Below are positions 16,303 through 28,254 of a stretch of 53,252 nucleotides of DNA, one piece after another; the stretch's first letter is position 1, and the number at the start of each line of letters is the position of its first letter. Position numbers and translations under genes: made by a program. The notes beneath the pieces were generated by a model. The model was not told where the DNA came from and made no database searches. It was given only the letters and a program-made list of their open reading frames with translations. Origin of the DNA: Leucogyrophana mollusca (Eukaryota > Basidiomycota > Agaricomycetes > Boletales); NCBI GenBank assembly GCA_021014945.1, contig MU266524.1, positions 1 through 53,252 on the forward strand, read 5' to 3'.

Positions 16303-19266
16303 ATGCAGGATCCCTCAGAGTTTGTTGACGACCAGTCTAAGGCATCGTAAGCCAGAACCCACAAGGTTGTTCAGGCAGGTCCCCTGGGCTAACACAGGCG
16401 CCTACAGGTCCAAGCCACCTATCATTCGAAATCCACGAGCGTGCACGGTATGTCGCGCTGCGAAGGTGGGTGGTTTTGATTGTTCCACCTCCCCTCCCTC
16501 TCAGCATTTATCGCAGATGAAGTGCGTTGGAGCAGAGGATGGACAACAACCTTGCCAGCGTTGCAAACGCACCAACGTGGAGTGAGCAGAGTCCAGTTCA
16601 TGTCGTTGCATCTGTACGATTTCACTTTTCAGATGCGTATTCGAGAAACATCGTCGTGGCCGTAAGCCGGGATCCAAGTGGGATATCTGCTCCTCGCTTT
16701 TTCAAAGTTGACAAAACGACGATTCATTCTTCCCCCAGGTTGTCGGAGGCGTCGAAGATGCTTCGTCGTCTCGAGAAGGGTCTGAATACGGCCAAACAAA
16801 AGGCGAGCGACTTTCCTGCGGGAGGGCCACGCACCATTCCCGCAGAGCCTTCTCACTTCCCTGAAATAATCCGACCGACCGACGCGTATGGTTCTTCCGG
16901 TATCCCATTTCATTTAAATAACGTGTCCACTTTCAACTCACCCGTTTATCGTTCTGCAGACGGCTATGAACCGTCTGTTGCCAGTGGGTCCCGCACAATG
17001 GACGTCGACGACGATGAAGATACTGAGCGATGCGATGAAAAGTTCCCGGCGAAATTGATTGGAAAAGAGAATTCGTTTTTCAGCAAGATACTTAATCCAG
17101 AACCTAAATCACCGGCACTACCTCCAGCTTCGCGCGGAAATTCTTACCCGTCACAACAGTTACGTCCGGCTCCCCTTCCTAATGGTCTTCATGATCCCAT
17201 AACTGCCGGCCTTATCTCGGAGTCAAAAGCCAAGGTGCTCTTCGACGCTATCTTCCTACGCCTGAATCCCTTCATAAATCTCTTCGACCCCGCTTTGCAT
17301 TCGGTGGCCTATGTTCGCTCGAAATGCCCCCTGCTTTTTACCACTCTTATCATGGCCGGCTGTAAATTCTTTGAACCAAGCCTCTATAAGGAATGTCTTA
17401 ATCTAGCCCACGAGTTGGCTGTACGGGCTTTTGCTGAAGGGTGGAAGCGTGTGGAAGTGGTTCAAGCCTTCGCTTGCCTGACATACTGGAGAGAGCAGGA
17501 TGACAACGTGAGTTCATGATGAACGTTTTGTCCTCATAGTTATTGAACGTCCCCCAGCGCACGTGGATGTACATTGGTTATGTGAGTACTCGACATCGTC
17601 CTCGAGCTTTCACGTGCACCACCACTTACTGTTTACAGGCGTGTCGGATGGCTGTGGAGCTTGGGATGAATCGCTACGTCTCTCACCCCCCGGCAAATGA
17701 AACAGAGTTCCAACTACTAGAACGCCGAAACAAGGAGAGGACCTATCTCGTTCTGTTCGTTCACGACAGGAGCCTTAGCTTGCAAACTGGGCGCCACTGG
17801 ATGCTTCCGGAGGCAAGTGCTGTGTGTACACGTGGCCCATTATGGTCTTGCTTATAATGCTCCCAGGATGATTTCATCAGGCACTCAGATACATGGCATG
17901 AGAAAGGTGGTTCGCCTATCCGGTGTGAAGATGTCATATGTTCCGCTTTTATCCAACTACGTCGGATCGCTGTGAGTACAGCAGCCTTATCACAGGAAGC
18001 TGGAACAATTATTTACGTACATCAGGCCGAGACTACAGATATGTTCCACACAAACCGAAGCCTCACGGATGGCGGCGAAAATAACCAAGTCAACATCGAC
18101 GTTGTGTTGAAGAATTGCAACAGCAAACTTGCACAATGGATGGCAACTTGGGAGCACGAGATGCGGCGAGGTATGCGTCTCTGTCTCTGTCTTTGTCGCG
18201 CTGACATTCCTTTGCAGCGGGAGGGGAATCTTTCCACTTTTCGTTCTTGACCTTCTTTTGCTTGTATACGCGACTTTTTTTGAATAGCTTCGGGGTTCAA
18301 GCCAGTATACCTCCTGTAGGCCCTGTTTGAATCCTCTAGCAATAAATTCGACTAAACCTAAACCAATGCAGGCGAATCGGACAAGCAGCCATCTACGAGC
18401 ACTATCGGCGTGCTTCGATAACGCACTGGACGTTCTCCGTATCGCATCGAAGGAATTCCGTGACCTCGGGGTCCTTAGATATGGCCAAGAAACCACATCC
18501 GTAATGACTGCATACTCAGCCATATTCTTGCTAAAGGTAAATTTGGTATCTTCTAATGTTGCGGCTACATCTCACCATTATTTGCAGCTGCTTCGCAGCG
18601 CTACCACCCGCACTGATTTACATACCGAGCTTCACGAGGGCGCCGCACAAGAGATCTATGCGTCCATCAACAAGACTGCTGAGGCGTATCGTGAAGCGTC
18701 CTTATCTTCTCCCACATCATCTTTAGTGGCCTATCATGCACGCTTTCTCGAAAGCCTTGTCCACAATGACATTCTTAGGATAAGGGACAGTGAGAAGAGG
18801 ACCAATCCGGTGGCCATTACACCTCCAATAGCAGGTAGGCACCCTCGCCTTTTGAAGAGGACAGCGATTAACAAGGACCTCACCAGGTGGCCAACAGCTC
18901 CCCGGAACTTCGTCCTCTTCACCTCAAAGTTATCCTCAACCACCAGGCCCACCTTACGATTATCCGTACACACCCTCGCCAACCGGCCCTCAAAACGGCG
19001 GTTATCCTGCGCCCAACTACCCCGAACCCCAAGTGAGGGCGCCTAATTATGCGCCTTTACCCAGTCAAGCTCCGTATCTCAACCCCCCAACGTCGGAAAC
19101 TGACTTTAACTATTATCGCAACATGCTTATGGATCTTGGTTTTGGAGAAAATAATGACCAGACCTCGCACGATGGCTTCCGCAATATGAACGCATTTGGA
19201 GACAATGTTCAATTTCCATACGGCCAAATGAATTCACTGCAGGGTGGTTTCGGAGGGAATCAATAG
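16303..19266 (+). CDS. Zn2Cys6 fungal transcription factor
   Basis: Zinc binuclear cluster regulator with a fungal-specific (MHR) middle domain. The DNA-binding domain is split over four exons: 16303-16346, 16408-16465, 16517-16581 and 16633-16677. Joined, they give CTVCRAAKMKC, then PCQRCKRTNVEC (pattern C-X2-C-X6-C-X9-C-X2-C-X6-C), a basic linker (HRRGRKPGSK) and a dimerisation helix (LSEASKMLRRLEKGL). The MHR follows (KVLFDAIFLRLNPFINLFD, about 17230-17510). Later introns are short. The tail is Pro/Tyr/Gln-rich (SYPQPPGPPYDYPYTPSPTG), a likely activation region. This cluster-plus-helix type is common in Agaricomycetes; I cannot name the target pathway. Start choice rests on splicing of MQDPSEFVDDQSKAS into SKPPIIRNPRACTVC. 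Confidence 0.92.
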
Positions 19267-19429
19267 GGCCTGGACGATGATACCGAGGTGTTAGATTTTA
19301 CTTTTGCCTAATGAACAGAGATTGCTCTGAACTAGCGATAACGCAAATCTTTGAGTCTTACTGCCATAATATGTAGACTTAATGCCATCGATCTACGTAT
19401 GAAAATCACATTGCGCATTCGGCCCTTCT

Positions 19430-20883
19430 TTACTCGACCCCAATTGGAAACACTACAACTTGTCTCCCGAATGCGACAGCGAGCATCGGAACGCCGCGGT
19501 TAGCCATAAAATCAAAATCCCTGATGCGTTGTGGGCGGGGAGCGACGTGTATGACGTTGGGCTGAGTGTGCACGTAATTGACGTTATGCAAGTGAATGAC
19601 AGCTCCCTTCGTGGGCGAGTGAGCTGCGATAGCAAAGTAGTCTGTGCTTGTCGGACACCAACTATGGTGCGGCATCAATGAACAGCCTGGTGGTTGGACA
19701 GGCGAAACTAGCAAACATACCGAAACAGGAACCCCCCCTCGGGAAAACTAATTCCGGACTCCATCGGTTTTCCGCCCTGAATCTTTGATAGGTCCCAAAT
19801 CGAAAACCACGAGCCATACGTTGCTCCTACACTTCAGTTTGGAAAGAGGTGAGACTGTGCAGCAACACATGCGAGAACGAGGACCGACATGTCGACAGCA
19901 TCCCGGCGCCAAGCTGCAAATCCGGTCCACTGAGTTGAGACACCAGCTATGGAGTTGGACAATGCATGTGGCTCAACGAGCTCGACCAAGCTAGAATGTC
20001 TCCAGCTGCCCTGTTCACCCTGTCCGGGGTCCGACCGCCAGTCAGCGAGGAAGATCGATCCGCGGCAGTCTGAGACCAAAAATTCTTTGGCGCTTGAAGG
20101 GTGAGAACTAACAGTCGTAAGAGGATGAGGGAATGAGATCACATAGGCCGTAGGTTGAAGTCGTGGTGGCGATGTCGACGTCCTATTCGTACCTAACGAC
20201 GCCGCTGGGGAGGTGACCCCTGATGCAATATCGAGGGTAGGTTGAAGGTCCCAAACCATAAGCATCTTATCGTCTAGATGGTTGCCCGGCCGCACTTGAG
20301 TTAGCGACACGTGAAGTGCACAGGTGAGCTCAAGATACCTGACACCGTTGCGACGTAACGGGAATTGTCTTGCTCACGACCGCCACAAAAGCACATATCG
20401 TTGACTTTGCCATGATGTCCACTGAGACCCCCACCAAATGGAAATATGCTCTCGATAGATGTAGAAGACAGGGTCATTAGATGAAGACTGAAGTCCACTC
20501 CGGCCGCCGCAAGTCTGGGGATGCAATATCAGCGAAGGCAACCGTTCTGATATGGGCTTGATAACAGACTCGATGACCCATTCGTCACTGGCAGACGACG
20601 ATACAGAGCGAGGGGACCAAGCCAGCGCGGTAATACGTGTCCCAACGTGAAAGGACGCAATTCTCTTGCTGGACGAGGAGGTCTGCAATCATCTAGGATT
20701 AGACACGACTGCACACGAAAGAGAGGGTAACCATACAATTTGAAACACGTCCACGGAATGCTCACCTCCTAGAGCCAGCAAATCGGCGCCGTCGTCGTTG
20801 TAGCACGCGCGTACCACATAAACATCAGAGCCATGGTTGATTTTGAGGACACCGTCCATGCTTGAACTTTGCGAGTCCACCAT
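19430..20883 (-). CDS. NUP37: nucleoporin Nup37 (WD40)
   Basis: WD40 beta-propeller subunit of the Nup107-160 (Y) complex of the nuclear pore. Starts MVDSQSSSMDGVLKINHG and continues VYVVRACYNDD...LLALGGEHSVDVFQI, then FHVGTRITALAWSP, SDFSLHLMTLSS, FPFGGGLSGHHGKVNDMCF, YVATVSDDKMLMVWDLQ and EFLVSDCRGSIFLADW, ending GVPMLAVAFGRQVVVFPIGVE. The HHGKVNDM and VSDDKMLMVWD repeats and the FHVGxRITALAWSP signature fit Nup37 better than other WD40 proteins. About six exons; the first intron runs from GTATGG (near 20731) to a CAG near 20678. Nup37 is absent from budding yeast but present in fission yeast, Aspergillus and animals. Shares a 163-bp divergent promoter with URA6. Confidence 0.85.
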
Positions 20884-21046
20884 GAGCTATATAATTCCGG
20901 TAATACCTTGGCAAAGTTCCTATGGAATCCAGTTCACAGGAAATTTTGTTAGGGTTAGGTCGCAGCTGATGAGATCTTGAGAGGCAGACACGGTATTGTG
21001 GATATTGAGAACAAATTGAGAAGTAAATACTCTTTTCCTGTTTTGA

Positions 21047-22223
21047 ATGCCTTCCACATCCACTCGCAGAGGTCCAAATCCATTTCTCTTTCTCGGCCTC
21101 TCTGTGGCATCCTTTGGCGTCTTTTTCTACATTCTTAAACGCAGGGAAGCCACTCATCCTGCCTCAAAGCAACCCCGTCAGCTGGACAATCCCCTGGTTC
21201 CTCCTCGACACAGAGATCCCACTGCGAACTGAGTGCCTCCATGGTTGTAATTTGTGTCGTTGCAGAAGTCATATGGAGTGCTAATCGGTCGAAATAGCCC
21301 GCAGATATATCACCCGTGTTTGACAGCGAGAAGGTTACAGTCATCTATGTTCTTGGTGGACCAGGAGCTGGTGAATTACGCCGTGTTCATACCTGGTTCA
21401 TCTACGATACTGATCCACGGGTACAGGCAAGGGCACTCAGTGCAGCAAGCTTGTTGGGGCTTATTCGTTTTGTCATCTCTCGGGTGCGCGACTTTGTATC
21501 TCGTCTGATCAGGTGCAGCCCGGTCTATATCTTCAATCTCAGCCGGCGATCTGCTTCGAGAAGAGCAGAACCGCGAAGGCTCTCAGTACGGTGAACTGAT
21601 CCGAACATGCATACGAGAGGGAACTATCGTTCCAATGGAAGTCACTGTCAAATTACTCGAGAATGCCATGTCTGCAGAAATAGAAGCCAGGACCGGCGAT
21701 GGGTGGTCTAATGGCAGAGGTCGATTTCTGATCGACGGGTTCCCTCGCAAGATGGATCAAGCCCTCAAGTTCGATGAAGAGGTTTTGACTTCGAAAATAA
21801 CCCTTGCATCCACCACACTGAACACACCTGTACAGGTTTGTCTCGCGTCGATGGTCATATTCTTCACAACTACAGAAGAGGTAATGCTTCATCGGCTTCT
21901 GGAGCGCGGAAAGACTAGTGGTCGCGAAGACGACAATGTGGAAAGTATCAGGAAACGTTTCCGTATGTTGCTTCGTGTTTTCCCAGACGACGATTTGTTA
22001 ACAAGATGTCCGGTAGGCACCTATGAGGAACAGACAATGCCCGTCATCCGGCACTACAGTAGCCATGGGAAGGTCGTTGAGGTGGGTCTTTCTACCATGC
22101 TGCTTCGTCTAAAGGATTTACTCGTAGTTCTACAATCAGATCGATAGTACAGCGTCTGTAGAGCAGGTCTATCGTGAGGCTAGCGCTGCTGTTAGCAAGT
22201 TCCTCCGTGTCCCTTTAGCCTGA
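21047..22223 (+). CDS. URA6: UMP/CMP kinase Ura6 with N-terminal membrane anchor
   Basis: Uridylate kinase (UMP to UDP) of the adenylate-kinase fold. P-loop VIYVLGGPGAG at about 21328-21372 (the exon ends inside the loop), LSAGDLLREEQNREGSQYGE, FLIDGFPRKMDQ (NMP-binding), LLERGKTSGREDDNVESI (LID). It ends STASVEQVYREASAAVSKF, with the true stop at 22221-22223 after a last intron. Unlike the roughly 200-residue soluble yeast enzyme, an N-terminal exon adds about 45 residues with a hydrophobic segment FLFLGLSVASFGVFFYIL after a basic start (MPSTSTRRGPN). This is a probable membrane or mitochondrial anchor. Convergent with the lipid kinase, 82 bp between stops. Confidence 0.94.
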
Positions 22224-22305
22224 TGTTCGATTCCCAGTACATAGATGCAAACTATAGCATAAAAATTGACAGTTGTTTACCACTTCCCTGTGTTCGGTTT
22301 GCATA

Positions 22306-23562
22306 TCATGAGATGTAAATCATGAATCCTGTGTTCTCTGCGGGTCTGGCTGCTACACAAACAGCTCTTCCTCCTTTCTCGATGTTGAAAATTGCGCCAT
22401 CAGAGCAGAGCAGGTGAGCTTTGTCGTCAACGTCGTCCTAAAGCAAGTTGCTTGTCATCTCAAGCGCTGCCACAGTGGCATTGCGACATACAGGTATCCA
22501 TTCCCAGCCCCCACAGCGAATATATTCGACGACGTTGGGACCCCTCCCTCTGTCATGGATCGTGCCGTCCTCTCCATACCGCAGCTTTATGTGACTTCCG
22601 GCTTGATAGGCAGCAGAGAGAACCATTCCGGCCTTCTCGGCGAATGAAATCCGTTTCTCCCGGGTATCCATATCAAACGTGGGATCCCGCTCTGGTCTCA
22701 CGATGACGATATCGAGTGACGGGTGTTTTGAAGGGATGCTGCATGCTACGGGACTGATGCAAAAAGCTGGCTCCAGTCTATCCACGTTCACTGTCGACAA
22801 GAAGTAAGCAAATGGACCGTACATATCCACGATGGGATTATCTTCGTCGGAGTCTTCATGAGGGAGGAAAGAGTTCGTATCAGGGTCGTATATCTGGACT
22901 ACCCCGACCGATGGGATTGGCAGGAGCTTGACGTAGCTATTATACCATTGCGTGATGTTGTTCCGCGCGGCGACCTTGAAACGGTCTATGCCCGGGATCT
23001 CCTTTCGCAGACTCTCGGAGTCATGGAGAATTGATGCATGCAATGCGGTGGACGTCACCACAGCGGAAACGGTCACTTGAGGGCGTTTCACTGTGGGAGC
23101 TGGGGGTGACGAAAGTGTGGTGAATGCAAGGGTAAGAGGTACGGCGCCCGATCCTGCGAGGAACGCCTTTACTGATCTAAGTCTGTAAGATGGGTTTTCG
23201 ATATCGGTATCTGGAGGAAAGAATGACGAGTAGAGAGCGTTTGCCGTCCCACATGGCACAAGAGCAAGTCGGATAGGAGAAGCTGGTTTATTTTCCCGAA
23301 CTCCTTTGAGCGTGACAAGGGACAATGCATTGATGATCTCATGCAGAGTGCCGTCTCCGGAGCCAAGGATAATGGTAACGTCTCCGTCATGAGTCTCCAA
23401 GAAGCTGATTACGGCAGTCCCTGCGTGCCCTACGTTTTCGGTGCATACGACCTCATCAATCGCAGTGGACGAACTCCTGAGAAGGGGAAAAACATGCTCG
23501 TCGAAAAATGCCCCAGCGGTACTGTTCCCGCATACAGGATTGTAGACAACAAGCACCGGCAT
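22306..23562 (-). CDS. DAGK-domain lipid kinase (sphingosine/ceramide/diacylglycerol kinase family)
   Basis: Lipid kinase with a diacylglycerol-kinase catalytic domain. Starts MPVLVVYNPVCGN (nucleotide-binding start). The signature loop is ILGSGDGTLHEIINAL, and VPCGTANALYSSFFP is a second nucleotide contact. The C-terminal half (MYGPFAYFLSTVNVDRLEP) resembles fungal sphingoid-base kinase-like proteins. Two exons: 22492-23562 and 22306-22437. The 54-nt intron at 22438-22491 has a GTATGT donor and ends TTTAG. The short exon encodes DDVDDKAHLLCSDGAIFNIE and completes the fold. If the intron is retained, the reading stops at its acceptor TAG. About 400 residues; no PH domain or membrane anchor. 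Substrate cannot be decided from sequence. Confidence 0.9.
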
Positions 23563-23892
23563 ACTCCTGTCTCATGAGCATTTTACTCTTGGAAAAACGA
23601 CGACCCTCTGGGTTTGAGTCTCACCTATGCAGGTAGGATATACGAGAGAGCTAAGGCTATGAAATGGAACAGATGACTGAGAGCTACAAAGCAAGGCTAC
23701 TAATATGGCTCGCTGCGATAGGCATTTATTTTAATATGTAAGTATGTGATGTGTTCAATTATTAAATTATTTTACGCTGATCACGCTGATCGAGATTTGG
23801 ACCCAGCGGATATGTTTCCCCTTCCGTTCCGCTCACTTCACCAACACCTCAGATCCTCTCTTCTGCAGCAGCCTCTTACGAGGCGTCGGACA
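23563..23892. promoter_or_regulatory. divergent promoter, lipid kinase / NIT2
   Basis: 330 bp between divergent start codons. It contains an AT-rich patch (about 23725-23772) and a short tandem CGCTGATCA repeat at 23776-23791. No TATA box can be assigned with confidence to either gene. Confidence 0.5.
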
Positions 23893-25342
23893 ATGTCCTC
23901 ATTCAGCGCACCGCCCACTTTCAAACCTTTCAACCTCGCGCTTATTCAACTTGGTGGTGTCGGATCTGACAAGGCGGCTAATCTCCAACATGCCCGCGAT
24001 ATGATCTTGAAGGCAGCGCATGAAGGTGGTCACCTCGAACCTGGGCCGAAAGTTATCGTCCTCCCCGTGCGCAACAATAAATGATCGCTTCATAGGCATG
24101 CTCACAACTTAATGCAGGAGATTTTCAATTCCCCATACGGTCACGTTCACTTCCCAGTATACGCCGAGACAATTGGTTACACCTCTGGCAAGTCATACGA
24201 TGTAGAGAACAGTCCCAGCGAGAGCGTCCGGATGCTCTCTTCTGCTGCGAAGGAAACTGGCACATGGATTATCGGAGGTCCACCCAATTTCCACGGCCTT
24301 GTCAGCAACGAGATTGAATGATGCCTCCTAGGTTCTATCGCGGAGCGTGAAGCTGATGGGAAGATATACAATACCTGCACAGTATATTCTCCCAAAGGCA
24401 GGTCATATCATGGGTGGTTCCTTTTCTAGCTTACGCCAGCTAAACAGGCGAGTTGGTTGCGATGCACCGTAAGGTTCATCTCTTTGACATCGACATACCC
24501 GGGAAAATGACGTTCAAGGTGTGCCACTGAAAAATATTCTCACTTCAGTCGGACTGAACGCACATTCCCCTCAGGAGAGCGAAACTCTAACCGGTGGAAG
24601 CACAACGGCATTCTTCGACACAGGTATTGTGCAAGTATTAGGATATGAGTTGACCAGCTTATATATGAGCCTTCCAGAATTTGCTCGCATTGGGCTTGGG
24701 ATATGTTATGACGTCCGCTTTCCAGAACTAGCCATGATAAACGCGCGAAAAGGTCCCACATACTCTCGGTTACCCGCGTCACGCTGACTTGTGTCTTCCA
24801 GGTTGCCATGCACTGATTTATCCCGGTGCCTTCAACCTTACCACAGGGCCTTTGCATTGGAAGCTTCTCCAGCAGGCTCGGTAGGTATTCTCGGCGGTTG
24901 TTTTTATATATATTTGCTGACGTTGGTGTAGGGCGGTAGATAACCAGGTATTCTTTTCAATGTGCAGTCCAGCCCGGGACATGACAGCTGGTTATCACGC
25001 AGTAAGTGCACGTATCCAGTAACACTAGAATATAAATTGACAGTCGGAACAGTGGGGACATTCCATGGCAGTAGACCCGCTGTGAGTTAATGCCAACCCC
25101 GAATGCGCTAAAAATCCACTGATTTTCCTTTAGAGGAGCTGTCCTTGCAGAAGCAGAGCATAGTGAGACAATCGTCCACGTCCGTGTCGGCGAGTAACGT
25201 TCCCTTATAAAGGTACCTTCAGCCACTAAGGGATGTTATTTCCGCAGATCCAAAGGTCTTCCAGGAGGCGCGAGCGGGCATTCCGGTGTCCACACAACGA
25301 CGTTTTGACGTGTACCCTGATATCAGTAAACTGAGAGCGTGA
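23893..25342 (+). CDS. NIT2: omega-amidase (Nit2-type nitrilase)
   Basis: Nitrilase-superfamily omega-amidase, which hydrolyses alpha-ketoglutaramate and alpha-ketosuccinamate in nitrogen metabolism and metabolite repair. The spliced order of motifs matches human NIT2: [22 protein letters not shown] (catalytic Glu), [25 protein letters not shown] (catalytic Lys), [14 protein letters not shown] (nucleophile Cys), [43 protein letters not shown]. It ends [11 protein letters not shown] at a TGA (25340-25342). All three catalytic residues are present. At least eight short introns. I chose the ATG at 23893 ([13 protein letters not shown]) because it gives the usual N-terminus; an upstream in-frame ATG near 23746 exists but encodes atypical sequence. 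Confidence 0.95.
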
Positions 25343-25655
25343 GGTTTGTGGTAAATGTATAGGTTATCCTGTTTGTCCTTGGATGCTTGTCGTCTCCCTG
25401 TGTTACTTGCTACGTAAGGTTTCTGCAGCTACTGGGTACTCTGCGGCCAGGATAATATACCTGCTCATGAAGTGAAAGTGAAAGTGTGTTGTATGATCGA
25501 GCAATCTGAATTGCCCGTTTTGGGTGTGCGTGCCCTAGTTTTTTTCTGGGACATTCCACAGGATTCCTCACAGCACTGATTGCTTGAAAATTGAAGAGGC
25601 TGTAAACCAGCGTCAACCATCCCCACCACAATCTATCCCATCTTCCTCCCCCACC

Positions 25656-27120
25656 ATGGTCCGCGAAAGGTCTGTCCATTAGAAAAGCTCAGGATTCATT
25701 GTCTCAGAGCTATCCTAGGAAGTTCTATGATCTGCTAGAAGTACCCGTCGACGCCTCTGAGGCTGATCTCAAAAAAGCCTACAGAAAGAAGTGCGCAATG
25801 CCCTGTGTTTGAGCCACCTCAATACTGACTGCCTATTTTCAGAGCACTAAGGCTCCATCCCGACAAGGGTGGCGATCCCGAACTCTTTAAAGAAGTTACG
25901 CACGCGTTAGTAACTGCTTATGTTGCATATGGAATATACTCACCTCCGTATTCAGATACGAAGTTCTGTCAGACCCAGACAAGCGCAGCATATACGATGC
26001 TCGGGGAGAAGCAGGTTTATCTGAACAAGGCGGGATGGGAGGCATGGATCCTCAAGTATGTGGCACTGAGTTATGAGCACAATGAGCTTGACTAATATAA
26101 TTCTCTTTCAGGACCTGTTCAGCCAGCTGTTTGGTGGTGGAGGTGGTGGCGGCTTTTTTGGTGGAGGTGGGCGTTCACAAGGTGTACGCAAGACCAAAGA
26201 CCTGGTTCATCGCGTACACGTCACTCTCGAGGATCTCTACAAGGGCAAAACGACAAAGTTAGCACTCACACGGAACGCACTTTGCTCCAAGTGCAACGGG
26301 AAGGGCGGTAAGGACGGTGCCGTACGACCCTGCCACTCATGCAATGGGCGTGGCGTCAAGGTCACCCTGCGGCAGATGGGTCCTATGATCCAGCAAATGC
26401 AGTCGGCCTGTGATGAATGTTCAGGGACGGGCGAGATCATCAATATGAAGGATCGCTGCACAAACTGCAAGGGCAAGAAGGTTATGGCGGAGAAGAAGCT
26501 ACTGGAGGTACACATCGACAAGGGCATGAAGGGCGGTCAAACGATAACTTTCAGCGGAGAAAGCGACCAATCACCGAACGCTCAATCTGGAGACGTCGTC
26601 ATTGTTATAGAAGAAAAGCCTCATGACCGTTTCAAGCGGCAAGATACGAACCTCATTGCGGACATGGAGGTGGACCTTTTGACTGCCCTTGCAGGTGGTC
26701 AAGTCGCGATCAAGCATCTGGACGACCGCGCACTGCTTATAAACTTCGTACCCGGAGAAGTGGTGAAAAACGGTTAGTTGCACGTCAGTATACACCCTGC
26801 TATCTGCTGATATCGTCGATCCAGATGCAGTCAAGGTCGTTCGTGGCCAAGGCATGCCATCACAGCGACACCATGAACCCGGTGACTTGTACATCAAATT
26901 CACCGTGAAGTTCCCAGAGAGTGTGGATCCCGCAGTTATACCGCTCCTTGAGCGGGCGTTACCGGCTAGGAAAGCGGTCGAGAAGTTTGGGAAGGGCATT
27001 CTACTAGAAGAAGTGGACCTAGATGAGCCTGACGCGCGCTCTAAAGCCAATGCCATGCAGGACGATTCTATGGAAGAGGATGGCGAGGGTGAACCACGGG
27101 TACAATGCGCCAATCAGTGA
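25656..27120 (+). CDS. YDJ1: type I DnaJ/Hsp40 co-chaperone, Ydj1 class
   Basis: Co-chaperone that stimulates cytosolic Hsp70. Order: J domain (KFYDLLEVPVDASEADLKKA, with HPDKGG joined across an intron), Gly/Phe-rich linker (FGGGGGGGFFGGGG, about 26130-26180), four zinc-finger CxxCxGxG-type repeats (CSKCNGKG, CHSCNGRG, CDECSGTG, CTNCKGKK), substrate-binding C-terminal domains, and a final CANQ. The last four residues fit a CaaX farnesylation box like the CASQ of yeast Ydj1, which tethers the protein to ER and other membranes. The first exon encodes only MVRE plus part of Arg. About 400 residues, normal. An acidic tail (MEEDGEGE) precedes the CaaX box. Tandem with NIT2. Confidence 0.97.
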
Positions 27121-27270
27121 TTTGTGTTTTCTGGACCGGACATTGTGATTCCCTTCGTAGCACCACATCTTGCTACCACTACGGTACATTGATGACTTTC
27201 CGATAGATCCCCACACTTTGTTGTTACATTCATTGCAATTAATAGGTATTATCGGCACCGCTGGTGTGTA

Positions 27271-27968
27271 TCATACATCCCATCGTGTCTAGAATTCTTC
27301 GTCAAAACATGGAACAAGCCGGAGATCGGAACTTACTCACTTCGGGTTGAAGCTTGAACTGTTCGTAAGCATCGCGATTGAAAAAGCTGATCTCGGTTTC
27401 ATTTTCTAAGGTTGCGAGAGGTGAGCGTAGGTCAAGCAGTTGGCTGATGCTCTCTCACCAAATCCGAGATCGACCAAATAGCTCTTATCATCATTGAAGA
27501 TCCAGTCATCGTGGTCAAGGTTAATGATTAGGTTCGTCGTCTGATGAGGATATTCAAAAGAGTGGAGAACTGAGTGATCTGTTCTACTTTCCTTTGCGCC
27601 ATGGGCTCGAGTGTATAACTTTAGTGTATCTATAAGAGGCCCAACGGTCAGCCTGCGTGACAGCTAAGAAAAGAGTGTGTATGCGAACCGAGGACTGCGT
27701 TACGGTATGGTTTCCATCCTGGTTGGGTCTGGATAGCTGGAGAGGACAGCTACAGACCTCGGACAATGCTCCATAGACAGCGTGATGCTATACCTCTCTG
27801 GGCGATGTCTTTGAGATCCCCTATTGTTGTAGTCTCCAGGTTTATTTTGTGAAGTACAAGACTGCGCTCTGTGCGGTATTCGAAAGACTTGATGACCCGC
27901 AAAGTCAAGGTTGCCGATGTCTTTGGCAGGGCGACATTTGTCAACACATCAGAGATTCCTTCGGACAT
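27271..27968 (-). CDS. UPF0538 family protein (C2orf76 homologue)
   Basis: Small conserved eukaryotic protein of unknown function, homologous to human C2orf76. The spliced protein runs TLTLRVIKSFEYRTERSLVL, GDLKDIAQ, TQPGWKPYRNAVLDTLKLYT, TNLIINLDHDDWIFNDDKS, ENETEISFFNRDAYEQF, ending QPETRWDV. The order RxIKSFExR, DTLKxYTxAH, LDxDDW and ETEISFFxxDxYxxxKxxP with a near-terminal Trp is the family pattern. About 120 residues in roughly six exons within 700 bp, making it the most intron-dense gene in the window. The family is ubiquitin-like in my judgement (beta start RVIKSFEYR), but this is inference. Convergent with the DnaJ gene, 150 bp between stops. Confidence 0.85.
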
Positions 27969-28254
27969 TCAAGGTTCGAAAGAATATCGGATAAACAGGA
28001 ATTTAGCAAAAGTCTTGTCGCAGTCACGGTCAGGTTTCTTCTGCTCATGTCTTTCTCTTTTTCGGTGTCTATGCGGCATCATATCAATAATATCGCGTGG
28101 CTTTGCGTCACAGGCAAGCAATAGGCAAGTGTCACGAGAGCCACACCCACCCACAGTAAATCCGAGATATATCCACAACTCACATTCCAACCTACTTATA
28201 AGTTCAAGAGAACAGTACTCTCATGGCGAGCTCTCCCAGCCCGTTTCTTATCCC
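27969..28254. promoter_or_regulatory. divergent promoter, UPF0538 / beta-glucosidase
   Basis: 286 bp between divergent starts. A pyrimidine-rich stretch (28030-28065) faces the beta-glucosidase start. No defined element recognised. Confidence 0.45.
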
